DNA from: Rhodobiaceae bacterium
Lineage (GTDB): Bacteria > Pseudomonadota > Alphaproteobacteria > Parvibaculales > Parvibaculaceae
Assembly: GCA_002746275.1 (NCBI GenBank)
Contig: NVWR01000002.1
Location: forward strand, 342,760 to 356,938
Length of the DNA stretch: 14,179 nucleotides
Direction of reading: 5' to 3'
In this document: positions 1-6,468 of the stretch, one piece after another
Position numbering within the stretch: the stretch's first letter is position 1
Layout: each line of letters opens with the position of its first letter
Program-made: the position numbers and the translations under genes
Notes under the pieces: generated by a model
Seen by the model: the letters and a program-made list of their open reading frames with translations, nothing else
Databases searched by the model: none
What the model was told of the DNA's origin: nothing

Positions 1-152
1 CTGTCTTCAACCCAACCCAATATTTCCTTGAAACGAACCTTCTGCCGCCCGGCGGTCGACTGATCGTAAATCATCAAGGCGCCCACCACACTCGGCGTCC
101 GGCGCGTATCGGCATAATAAAAAGTAGCGTCGGTATTCGAAATTCGGCGCAT
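1..152 (-). CDS. Wax ester synthase/diacylglycerol acyltransferase (WS/DGAT), N-terminal fragment
   Basis: This minus-strand frame opens with ATG at 152 and runs off the left edge, giving 50 codons with no stop. The protein starts MRRISNTDATFYYADTRR and continues through TPSVVGALMIYD. That matches the start of bacterial WS/DGAT enzymes, which typically read M-x-R-(L/I)-S-x-x-D-(A/S)-x-F-x-Y-x-E-T followed by P-x-x-V-G-A-L. Family members esterify an acyl-CoA to a fatty alcohol or diacylglycerol to form storage wax or triacylglycerol, and are membrane- or droplet-associated. The HHxxxDG active-site motif would lie outside the window, so activity cannot be assessed. A weak AAGGGA ribosome site lies about 10 nt upstream. 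The gene is divergent from gpsA, which makes the glycerol backbone of triacylglycerol and so supports the call. The family identification rests on only 50 residues. Confidence 0.72.
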   Translation of the reverse strand, partial: MRRISNTDATFYYADTRRTPSVVGALMIYDQSTAGRQKVRFKEILGWVED

Positions 153-227
153 GTGTCGTCACGTTCCCTTTGCCTCTTCAGCGCTTTCATGCAGGTCATG
201 CATTCAGAGCCTAGACGTTCTCCCTGT

Positions 228-245
228 CCGGTCAGACCGGTTTTT
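228..245 (+). terminator. Terminator-like palindrome CCGGTCAGACCGG followed by T5
   Basis: Positions 228-240 read CCGGT-CAG-ACCGG, a 5-bp GC-rich stem with a 3-nt loop (or a 13-bp palindrome), followed at once by TTTTT at 241-245. This is the layout of a small intrinsic terminator for plus-strand RNA. It sits between two divergent genes, where no known transcript needs to end, so it could instead be an operator palindrome or the end of a short leader or antisense RNA. The stem is short for an efficient terminator. Confidence 0.3.
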
Positions 246-377
246 GTTCATTGGCCTCTTTGCCTCTATCAGCCTCTCACCCCGAGAAAGACTGACAAAT
301 AATCAGAAAGGTGTACCTCTTCTTCGGATCGTACACAGAGAGGCTCACCAAGAGCCAGCGCAACTTCTCGTCCGGGC

Positions 378-406
378 CTCTTTTTTGCGGAAACCCCGCA
401 AAAGAG
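378..406. repeat. Hairpin-forming inverted repeat upstream of gpsA
   Basis: The left arm 378-390 (CTC, six T, GCGG) and right arm 396-406 (CCGCAAAAGAG) are complementary apart from two extra T residues. They enclose the loop AAACC. The T-run precedes the GC core and the A-run follows it, so this is not a plus-strand intrinsic terminator. It lies about 84 bp before the upstream gpsA start and could be a leader structure or a protein-binding site. Function is not known. Confidence 0.4.
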
Positions 407-489
407 CGCAGACAGCATGAGTTGGCAGCCGCGCCTGCTTATGCGTAACATCGCCACACATTGATTAACGCGGGGGAGATGCCAGCAAC

Positions 490-1533
490 ATGGATGAGCA
501 GGTTCGTAGTCGACAGGAACGCAACAACCCAATGCACCTGAAAGTGACTGTCCTTGGCGGTGGTTCCTGGGGTACCAGCGTGGCGGCCCTGGTGGCAAGA
601 AACGCACAAACGCGATTGTGGTTACGTAACCCTGACAGTGCGACGGAAGTGAACACCCATCACACCAACAGTAAATACCTGCCGGACGCAAAATTACCCG
701 ACACCTTGACCGCGACTACCTCCCTCGAAGAGGCGGTGAGCGACGCGGATGTTGTGGTCATGGGCATTCCGTCTCAACAATTTCGCAAGGTGTTGATGGA
801 CCTCAAATCCTTTATCCGACCATGGGTCCCTGTTATCAGCCTGGCCAAGGGCCTCGAGCAGGACACCTCCATGCGTATGACGCAAATCATTGGGGAAGTT
901 CTGCCCGGCCATCCACCCGGTGTTTTGACCGGCCCGAACCTTGCCCGGGAAATTATGGCTGGGTCGGCTGCGGCCAGTGTTCTGGCGATGGAAGATGAAA
1001 CCATCTGCAATTGGCTGCGCCCAGTTTTCCAGAGCGGTCTGTTTCGCGTTTATACAAACAATGATTTGATCGGCTGCGAGCTTGGTGGAGCGCTCAAAAA
1101 CATTATCGCCATTGCGGTTGGTATGGGCGATGGGCTGGGCGCGGGCGACAACACACGGGCCGCCGTCATCACCCGTGGCTTGGCCGAGATAACACGCCTT
1201 GGTGTGGCGCTTGGCGGGCGACCTGAAACTTTCGCCGGTCTTGCTGGCACGGGAGACCTGATCGCCACCTGCACCAGCCCCCAGAGCCGCAACCGGCATG
1301 TCGGCGAACGGCTGGGCAAAGGACAATCGCTTGAACAGATTATCGACGACATGCACATGGTTGCTGAAGGCGTCAAAAGCGCGCCGGTGGTCATGAAAAT
1401 GGCTAAAGAGCTCGGCGTCGACATGCCGATCGCGACAGAGGTTTTCAATGTCGTGCAGAACGGTGCCACGGCACGCGTCGCCTTTAGAGGTCTTTTGCGC
1501 ATGACAACAGGATCGGAAGCCGACCCAGGTTAG
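490..1533 (+). CDS. gpsA: Glycerol-3-phosphate dehydrogenase [NAD(P)+]
   Basis: The enzyme interconverts dihydroxyacetone phosphate and sn-glycerol 3-phosphate, the glycerol backbone for phospholipids and triacylglycerol, in the cytoplasm. Numbered from the internal ATG at 532, the N-terminal Rossmann motif is VLGGGSWGT (residues 7-15), the conserved loop is SLAKG (103-107), then GPNLAREI (134-141), the catalytic-lysine segment GGALKN (K189), and the substrate-binding block from GLGAGDNTRAA through TGDLIATC and SRNR. Length is 347 aa from ATG 490 or 333 aa from ATG 532. The second start better fits the family, whose members begin a few residues before VLGGGSWGT. The first has the stronger ribosome site (GGGGGAG), though spaced about 11 nt away. 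The stop overlaps that of the convergent lipase by 4 bp. Being next to WS/DGAT and lipase genes, it may be a lipid-storage paralog; whether it is the only gpsA cannot be seen here. Confidence 0.96.
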   Translation: MDEQVRSRQERNNPMHLKVTVLGGGSWGTSVAALVARNAQTRLWLRNPDSATEVNTHHTNSKYLPDAKLPDTLTATTSLEEAVSDADVVVMGIPSQQFRKVLMDLKSFIRPWVPVISLAKGLEQDTSMRMTQIIGEVLPGHPPGVLTGPNLAREIMAGSAAASVLAMEDETICNWLRPVFQSGLFRVYTNNDLIGCELGGALKNIIAIAVGMGDGLGAGDNTRAAVITRGLAEITRLGVALGGRPETFAGLAGTGDLIATCTSPQSRNRHVGERLGKGQSLEQIIDDMHMVAEGVKSAPVVMKMAKELGVDMPIATEVFNVVQNGATARVAFRGLLRMTTGSEADPG

Positions 1534-3011
1534 CCGTTTGCGACAATCTGTGGCATGGCCCGTGTGGAGTTTGGACGGTAGAGCCCAACCACATCACCCT
1601 CAATGTCTTCAAGGATCGCGTCGAGCGTGTGGCTAATGATCGAGCAATTTCGGATCATCTCCACCTGTGGCCAAGCCGCCGCTTCGCCTTCGTCAATCAG
1701 ATAGCGCATTTCTTCCTGATCAAGAGGTGCCAGCAATTTGCGCGGATCCCAGAAACGGTATCGGGGGATGATGTTGATGTCGGCGGTGTATTCCTGCAAG
1801 GCGACCGAGTGAAACATGTTGACGGCCGAGTTTGCATTCGGGAATGCGCGTGTGGCCCTGTCAGCAAAGTTACGGGTCGCTCTGAACCATTCCTTGCTTG
1901 CCCGACTGCCCATGTCCCAAAGATTGGCGAACAGACCGCCATCTCCATTTGGATTACGGATTGTCCAAAGGATGATCGGGTTTGTCTGGCTGGCAATGAA
2001 ATGATTGACGCCGTAAAGCCGCCCCAGACGTTTGGCAGGCAGATCATCGGTAACGGACCCGTCTATCCAGCGCATGTCTGACAGGTAGGGTTGTTTTTCA
2101 CCATCAGCATCACGGGCCATCAACATCACCGGTGGAAAGACACCTGGCACCGCGCACGATGCCATGATCGCGTCGCGCAACAATACGTTGGGCGAGGTTA
2201 TGGCGTTGAGCAGCCGCGAAGCCTGCATTTTCCGAAAAGGTGCGACCGAGATGTTGATATGGCGTCCGGTCATCTGAAAGGCTTCAGCAAATGTCACATC
2301 GGGGATCCATGCCTCTACCATCTCGCGCAGGTCTTCTGTCTGAATGCGATCCCGCCATCCAAGCACCGACGTCAGGCCCATCTGCTCAATGGGTGCTTCA
2401 ATACCAACATCTGCGTCGAAGAAAGGTTTGAGCTCCTCGTCGCTGTGGGTTCCCACAATAGCGGCGATCAGAGCGCCTGCGCTCGACCCGGAGATGACCC
2501 GCGGCAGCAAATCTTCTTCAAGCAGGGTCTTGATGACACCGATATGGAATGGCCCCAGAGCGCCTGCCCCACTCAACATCAATGCTGAACGTCCAAAACA
2601 ATGGCTTGCCCGGTGAAAGAAATCTTTCTTCTCTGCTTTGGTGATGACGTTTGAGCGTACTTTCGCGATGTGGTCCAGCGCCTCGGTCACCTCTTCCACG
2701 TAATCGGTGATCAGGCGTTTGGTCCCAAACTTTGAGCGCGTGTAAAGAGACGCCTTACCCATGCCACCCAGATTGCCGTGGATGCCTTCGTTTAAAGCAA
2801 AGAGCAGAGCTCGATCATCGCCCGCCCGGCGGGCCTTACGAATTTCGCGTAGGCGTTCGCGGATCGTCGCATAGTCGTAGCGGTCACTATGCTCCCGCTT
2901 CTTCCATTCATCTGCACCAGACAACGCGTCGTGATCGCATGCCGCTTCTTGCCACTCCTGGTAGGAAGTTGCGTCATCCATCATCTGCTGTGCGTTTTTC
3001 AAGCTACTCAT
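1530..3011 (-). CDS. Patatin-like triacylglycerol lipase with N-terminal DUF3336 (SDP1/Tgl3-4-5 type)
   Basis: The protein is 493 aa. Residues 1-135 are a charged helical DUF3336-type region (YQEW, then YDYATIRERLREIR). The patatin domain follows: oxyanion segment SGAGALGPFHIGV (147-159), nucleophile elbow GSSAG with Ser177, and catalytic Asp317 in WIDGSVTDDLP. The run ending GVNHFIASQTNP (334-345) and the DGS form of the Asp motif resemble plant SDP1 and yeast Tgl3/4/5 triacylglycerol lipases more than small bacterial patatins. The inferred reaction is hydrolysis of triacylglycerol or another neutral lipid by a Ser-Asp dyad. No signal peptide or clear membrane helix is visible, so it is probably cytosolic or droplet-bound. 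Start ATG at 3011 is well defined, though its ribosome site is weak. The stop TAA overlaps the gpsA stop at 1530-1533. It lies 209 bp downstream of the monoacylglycerol-lipase-like gene on the same strand. Exact lipid substrate is inference. Confidence 0.9.
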   Translation of the reverse strand: MSSLKNAQQMMDDATSYQEWQEAACDHDALSGADEWKKREHSDRYDYATIRERLREIRKARRAGDDRALLFALNEGIHGNLGGMGKASLYTRSKFGTKRLITDYVEEVTEALDHIAKVRSNVITKAEKKDFFHRASHCFGRSALMLSGAGALGPFHIGVIKTLLEEDLLPRVISGSSAGALIAAIVGTHSDEELKPFFDADVGIEAPIEQMGLTSVLGWRDRIQTEDLREMVEAWIPDVTFAEAFQMTGRHINISVAPFRKMQASRLLNAITSPNVLLRDAIMASCAVPGVFPPVMLMARDADGEKQPYLSDMRWIDGSVTDDLPAKRLGRLYGVNHFIASQTNPIILWTIRNPNGDGGLFANLWDMGSRASKEWFRATRNFADRATRAFPNANSAVNMFHSVALQEYTADINIIPRYRFWDPRKLLAPLDQEEMRYLIDEGEAAAWPQVEMIRNCSIISHTLDAILEDIEGDVVGLYRPNSTRAMPQIVANG

Positions 3012-3037
3012 TCGCCAGACCTCTGCTCGTTACAGTT

Positions 3038-3057
3038 CATGGTGCAGTGCACCCATG
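3038..3057. promoter_or_regulatory. Palindromic site upstream of the patatin gene
   Basis: The core GGTGCA-G-TGCACC (3041-3053) is a perfect 13-bp palindrome. Allowing one extra C on the right, it extends to CATGG...CCATG at 3038-3057. It lies 27 bp upstream of the patatin start codon, a plausible place for a repressor operator or a 5' leader hairpin. The factor that binds, if any, is unknown. Confidence 0.35.
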
Positions 3058-3220
3058 TTACACAGAAAATTTATGGGGATTGCACAAAAAGCTGCATATC
3101 GGGCCCGGAAAGACAGTGAATTCCTTGTAAAAACACGGTGGGGAAAGGATGGCCCAGTTACCGAAATGGCTTAGATTCAGGCTTTTTCAGGCCCACAAAT
3201 GATGAACTAGAAAACTCCCC

Positions 3221-4093
3221 CTAAGATAGGGTGCGCTGCGCCCAAGCGATGAAATCTGCGGTTATTTCTGTTCGATTCGTCTCATTAAGCACCTCATGGC
3301 GCGCTTCTTTGTAGATCTTAAGGTCTACATTCTGAATATTGGCGTCGCGGTACCTCTGGGCCACCAAGGACACCAGTTCGCCGTTCAGCCCCACCGGATC
3401 TTTGTCGCCGGAGAAAATGTAGAGCGGCAGATCCTTGCGGATATTCCCGATCGCGTCTGGCGTTGAAAAAGCGATCCCTGCCTCACCAAGCCCGGCGGTG
3501 GAGGCATCGTTGACGGTGAAGCCACACAAGGGGTCTGCGATGTAGGCATCCACTTCCGCCTCATCCCGGCTCAGCCAGTCAAAGTCAGTTCGGGTGGGTT
3601 TAAAGGCGTCGTTCATGGCGTCGAAAACATTGACGTCTGGATCGGCCATTGCCGCTGCCATGATGTCCACCGCCGTGGTGCCACTCAGGGCCGCTGCATC
3701 GACCAGATCGCTAGTCTCCGTCAGCAGATGCTGCACAACCATCGAGCCCATGCTGTGTCCCAACAAGATGACCGGCAGTCCGGGGAAATCCGCTTTTGCT
3801 TTCTCAATCACCGCGCGTTGATCCGAGACCAGACCGGCCCACCCTGCCTCTCCATAGTCTCCAAGCTGATCTTCGCGCTGAACTGTCAGGCCATGTCCTC
3901 GATGGTCATTGGCGTAGACAACAAAGCCTTCTGCGACCATAGCGTCCGCAAAGCGCGCATACCGCTTGCCGTGCTCTCCCATCCCATGGGCAATAACGAG
4001 CACGGCAAGCGGTGCTGTCGCGCCCTGCCACAGATGCACCATCGGCACCTGATCATTAGGTAGAGTGGGTAGAGTGAAACAATCATAAGCCAT
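3221..4093 (-). CDS. Alpha/beta hydrolase, monoacylglycerol lipase / lysophospholipase-like
   Basis: The 290-aa protein has the Hydrolase_4 (serine aminopeptidase S33-like) signature of monoacylglycerol lipases and PldB-type lysophospholipases. It shows the oxyanion segment HGMGEHGKRYARFAD (36-50), NDHRGHG (62-68), nucleophile elbow GHSMGS with Ser114, an acidic residue in SGDKDPVG (Asp230 or Asp232) and His266 in EARHEVLNE. The motif H-G-x-x-E-H-x-x-R-Y is characteristic of this family. No signal peptide is present, so it should be cytoplasmic. The start ATG has a strong AAGGAG site 7 nt upstream. It precedes the DUF3336 patatin on the same strand, and the pair could degrade triacylglycerol stepwise (patatin first, this enzyme on monoacylglycerol). 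That pathway role is inferred from context; a lysophospholipase or other esterase role is the alternative. A small CCCTA-AGA-TAGGG hairpin covers its stop codon (3219-3231). Confidence 0.88.
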   Translation of the reverse strand: MAYDCFTLPTLPNDQVPMVHLWQGATAPLAVLVIAHGMGEHGKRYARFADAMVAEGFVVYANDHRGHGLTVQREDQLGDYGEAGWAGLVSDQRAVIEKAKADFPGLPVILLGHSMGSMVVQHLLTETSDLVDAAALSGTTAVDIMAAAMADPDVNVFDAMNDAFKPTRTDFDWLSRDEAEVDAYIADPLCGFTVNDASTAGLGEAGIAFSTPDAIGNIRKDLPLYIFSGDKDPVGLNGELVSLVAQRYRDANIQNVDLKIYKEARHEVLNETNRTEITADFIAWAQRTLS

Positions 4094-4226
4094 GAGTAGT
4101 CTCCTTGGGGCAAGTACTTAGGTCTATTTGACTACTCCGCGCTCCCACTGTCGCGTCTTTACACACACATTAGCGGATTTTTAACCTCAAACTGCTTGCA
4201 TACGCGACGGATTGGGGAAATGGCTG
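4094..4226. promoter_or_regulatory. Divergent promoter region between hydrolase and histidine kinase
   Basis: This 133-bp spacer must hold the promoters of both divergent genes. Two inverted repeats are visible. AGTAGTC (4095-4101) pairs with GACTACT (4130-4136); on the minus-strand transcript this would fold the hydrolase leader so that the AAGGAG site lies at the edge of the stem. GTCGCGT (4150-4156) and ACGCGAC (4202-4208) form a second pair flanking the AT-rich section before the kinase. No clean -35/-10 pair was recognised. Confidence 0.35.
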
Positions 4227-6326
4227 ATGAACGAGATAGCAGTGGGCGGGTCTCGCCCAGGTGATGACGCTGGCGAACTGGATTCGCTTTTCTCAGAGGC
4301 GATTGAAACGCTGACGGACGGCTTTGCTGTCTACGATCCAGACTTTCGGGTTCTATACGCCAACGCTCAGTCCCGGAAAGATTTTCATACCTGGTATGAT
4401 GCACTGGAGGCAGGCCATGATCTACGGACTGCTGTGCTCACTTCCACCAAAACAATGATTGCACTGGATGACGACGCCCTTCTGGATGACGATGTCCTTC
4501 TGAATAAATACACAGATGAGTTTATTGACGGAATAAACTCTGGCGAACCGATGAAACTCTCGCATCTGGATGGTCGAAGACTGCTTGTCACCTTTTGGCC
4601 GATGAGCAACGGAAATCGAGTGGCAACCTCGATCGACATCACTGAAGACCTGCAACGCCAAAAAGAGTTGCGCGAGGCCAAGCTGTCTGCCGAAGCCGCC
4701 TCCCACGCGAAATCCCAATTCCTGGCAAATATGAGCCACGAAATACGCACGCCGCTCAATGCGGTTCTAGGTTTTGCGAGCCTGTTGAAGGATTCCACGC
4801 TCACCGACCGTCAGCACGACTTTGTCGACACTATCGCGGATAGCGGCGAGTCTTTGCTTGCCATCTTGAACGATATTCTCGACGTCTCAAAAATCGAAGC
4901 GGGCGCTCTTGAGCTTGAAGAAACGGATTTTAATCTTGAACGGACTGTGCGCTCTGTCATGTCCTTGATGTCTGTCCGTGCGCACACAAAAGATCTTGAG
5001 ATTGTCTCCTATGTCGATCCCAACATCGTGGTGCCCTTGATCGGTGATCCCGGTCGCATTCGACAAATTCTGCTCAACCTTATCGGTAACGCCATCAAGT
5101 TTACGGAAGAAGGCGGCATTGCGCTAGAAGTCAGGCTTGAAGATCGGCTCCCCGGCGACAAGGTCGTCCTGTCATTCAGCATTTCCGATACGGGTATTGG
5201 CATTTCGCCGGAACAACAAGAACACCTCTTCGACCGTTTCTCACAAGCTGACATCTCCACAACCCGCGAGTATGGCGGCACCGGACTTGGCCTTTCGATC
5301 TGCAGTGACCTCGTCCAACTCATGGACGGCTCGATGGAAGTGACCAGCACGCCGGGCGAGGGCAGCACGTTCAAGATCCGCATTGTGCTCAAATGCGAAG
5401 ATGATGAGCGTTTTCTGGATTCAGCCGACGCCCAGCAGATACGGGGACGGCGGATCCTTGTGGTGGACGATAACCCTGTCAATCTGCGCGTCATCGGGCT
5501 GATGCTTGCAGGATATGGCTGCCGTGTTGAAACGGTTGATGGTCCGTCTGAGGCTTGCGACGTAATTCTCAAAGCGCAAGATGCGGGAAAACCATTTGAT
5601 GTCGCCATCATTGATCACATGATGCCCGGGATGGACGGTGTGGAGTTGGCTGCCACGATAAAAGCCGACAAACGCATTACACCTCCGAAACTCATTCTCT
5701 CTTCCTCTGGCATTGCAACTTCAATCCAAGCGCAAGAGTGGGGGTTCTCTGCGACAGCACCTAAACCCGTCAGTCAACGCCGATTGGTGCAAACACTAAA
5801 ACAGCTTTTAGAAGAAATGCCGGCGCCGAAGAAAAAATCAAAAGCAGACGCGACGCCCAAAACACTACCCCCTGCGGCTCCTCAGGAAGCCCGCACACCC
5901 AAACCGAAGACCGACGCGCCCACCCCAGATGAAGATCGCACCCAGTGCCGCATCCTTTTGGTGGACGACAACCCCGTCAACCTGAAGCTCATTCAAAGTG
6001 CGTTGGAAGAATACCCGATGACAATCGACACGGTCGGGGACGGTCGCGAAGCCGTGGCCGCTGCCCGGTCGCTGCCTTACGACATCATTTTGATGGATGT
6101 GCAGATGATCAATATGGATGGGATGGAGGCAACCCGTCGCATCCGAAAACTCCCAGGTCCTATTGCTGCGGTGCCCATCATAGCCATTACGGCAAGTGCG
6201 ATGACCGGCGACCGGGAAAAATGCCTTGAGGCGGGCATGAATGACTACCTGTCCAAGCCTATTGATATCTCCATTTTACTCGACAAAATCCGGCACTGGA
6301 CTGTGGGTTCTGCTGTCCAACTCTAG
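4227..6326 (+). CDS. Soluble PAS hybrid sensor histidine kinase with two receiver domains
   Basis: From ATG 4227 the protein is 699 aa. A PAS-like sensor domain (about 20-140, containing DGFAVYDPDFRVLYAN) is followed by a coiled-coil linker. Next come the HisKA dimerisation domain with phospho-accepting His171 in NMSHEIRTPLN, and a HATPase_c domain with N-box LLNLIGNAIKF (about 282-292), G1 DTGIG (321-325) and G2 GGTGLGLS (350-357). Two receivers follow: one at about 409-528 (ILVVDDNP, Asp463 in IIDHMMPGMDG, Lys in PKP) and one at about 574-692 (ILLVDDNP, Asp624 in LMDVQM, K677 in SKP), separated by a Lys/Pro/Ala-rich linker. There is no transmembrane segment and no C-terminal HPt domain, so signalling is cytoplasmic and probably goes to a separate HPt or response regulator. 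A TTG at 4212 is in frame, but ATG 4227 sits 6-7 nt after GGGGAAA and is preferred. No partner gene is adjacent; signal and output are unknown. Confidence 0.92.
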   Translation: MNEIAVGGSRPGDDAGELDSLFSEAIETLTDGFAVYDPDFRVLYANAQSRKDFHTWYDALEAGHDLRTAVLTSTKTMIALDDDALLDDDVLLNKYTDEFIDGINSGEPMKLSHLDGRRLLVTFWPMSNGNRVATSIDITEDLQRQKELREAKLSAEAASHAKSQFLANMSHEIRTPLNAVLGFASLLKDSTLTDRQHDFVDTIADSGESLLAILNDILDVSKIEAGALELEETDFNLERTVRSVMSLMSVRAHTKDLEIVSYVDPNIVVPLIGDPGRIRQILLNLIGNAIKFTEEGGIALEVRLEDRLPGDKVVLSFSISDTGIGISPEQQEHLFDRFSQADISTTREYGGTGLGLSICSDLVQLMDGSMEVTSTPGEGSTFKIRIVLKCEDDERFLDSADAQQIRGRRILVVDDNPVNLRVIGLMLAGYGCRVETVDGPSEACDVILKAQDAGKPFDVAIIDHMMPGMDGVELAATIKADKRITPPKLILSSSGIATSIQAQEWGFSATAPKPVSQRRLVQTLKQLLEEMPAPKKKSKADATPKTLPPAAPQEARTPKPKTDAPTPDEDRTQCRILLVDDNPVNLKLIQSALEEYPMTIDTVGDGREAVAAARSLPYDIILMDVQMINMDGMEATRRIRKLPGPIAAVPIIAITASAMTGDREKCLEAGMNDYLSKPIDISILLDKIRHWTVGSAVQL

Positions 6327-6353
6327 TTTCGAGCCAGATTCCCAACCTATTCC

Positions 6354-6391
6354 CTGATTTCCCGGATCTCTTCTGATTTCCCAGGTCTCTT
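6354..6391. repeat. 19-bp tandem direct repeat upstream of the acyl-CoA ligase
   Basis: Two abutting units, CTGATTTCCCGGATCTCTT (6354-6372) and CTGATTTCCCAGGTCTCTT (6373-6391), match at 17 of 19 positions. A more diverged third unit may precede them (6335-6353, CAGATTCCCAACC...). The array lies in the 142-bp gap between the kinase stop and the ligase start, ending 77 bp before the ligase ATG, where a transcription-factor site could lie. It may equally be a neutral tandem duplication. Confidence 0.55.
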
Positions 6392-6468
6392 TTGCGTGAT
6401 CCCGTTGTGTTGAGGCGCAAAGGCGGGTATCGAAGAAGAAAATTCATTTCGGGGAGATAGAACAGACA

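Larger units (their letters stand above)
153..489. promoter_or_regulatory. Divergent intergenic region between WS/DGAT and gpsA, rich in inverted repeats
   Basis: No convincing gene lies in these 337 bp; an 89-codon open frame on the plus strand has low-complexity, non-family-like content. Visible elements, left to right, are: a direct repeat CATGCA-GGT-CATGCA (188-202); a terminator-like palindrome with a T-run (228-245); a 6-bp inverted pair GTGTAC (311-316) and GTACAC (331-336); a small hairpin GGCTC-ACCAA-GAGCC (342-356); and a longer hairpin with arms 378-390 and 396-406 (GCGG/CCGC flanked by T and A runs). A possible plus-strand promoter for gpsA is TTGGCA (422-427), an 18-nt spacer and TAACAT (446-451). 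The region presumably carries the promoters of both divergent genes. Individual site assignments are inference. Confidence 0.5.

Noticed and set aside
151..420. 89-codon plus-strand open frame in the WS/DGAT-gpsA spacer
   Set aside because: Composition is unlike a folded protein, there is no ribosome site, and it overlaps the promoter region and the start of the WS/DGAT gene.
694..1356. Long minus-strand open frame (220 codons) opposite gpsA
   Set aside because: It lies entirely within a gpsA frame carrying all family motifs, and its translation shows no family signature.
4212..4226. TTG start for the histidine kinase
   Set aside because: ATG 4227 follows GGGGAAA at proper spacing; the TTG is part of that ribosome-site region.
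6354..6391. CRISPR array or iteron origin
   Set aside because: Only two to three abutting units without unique spacers, and no cas or replication-initiation gene nearby.
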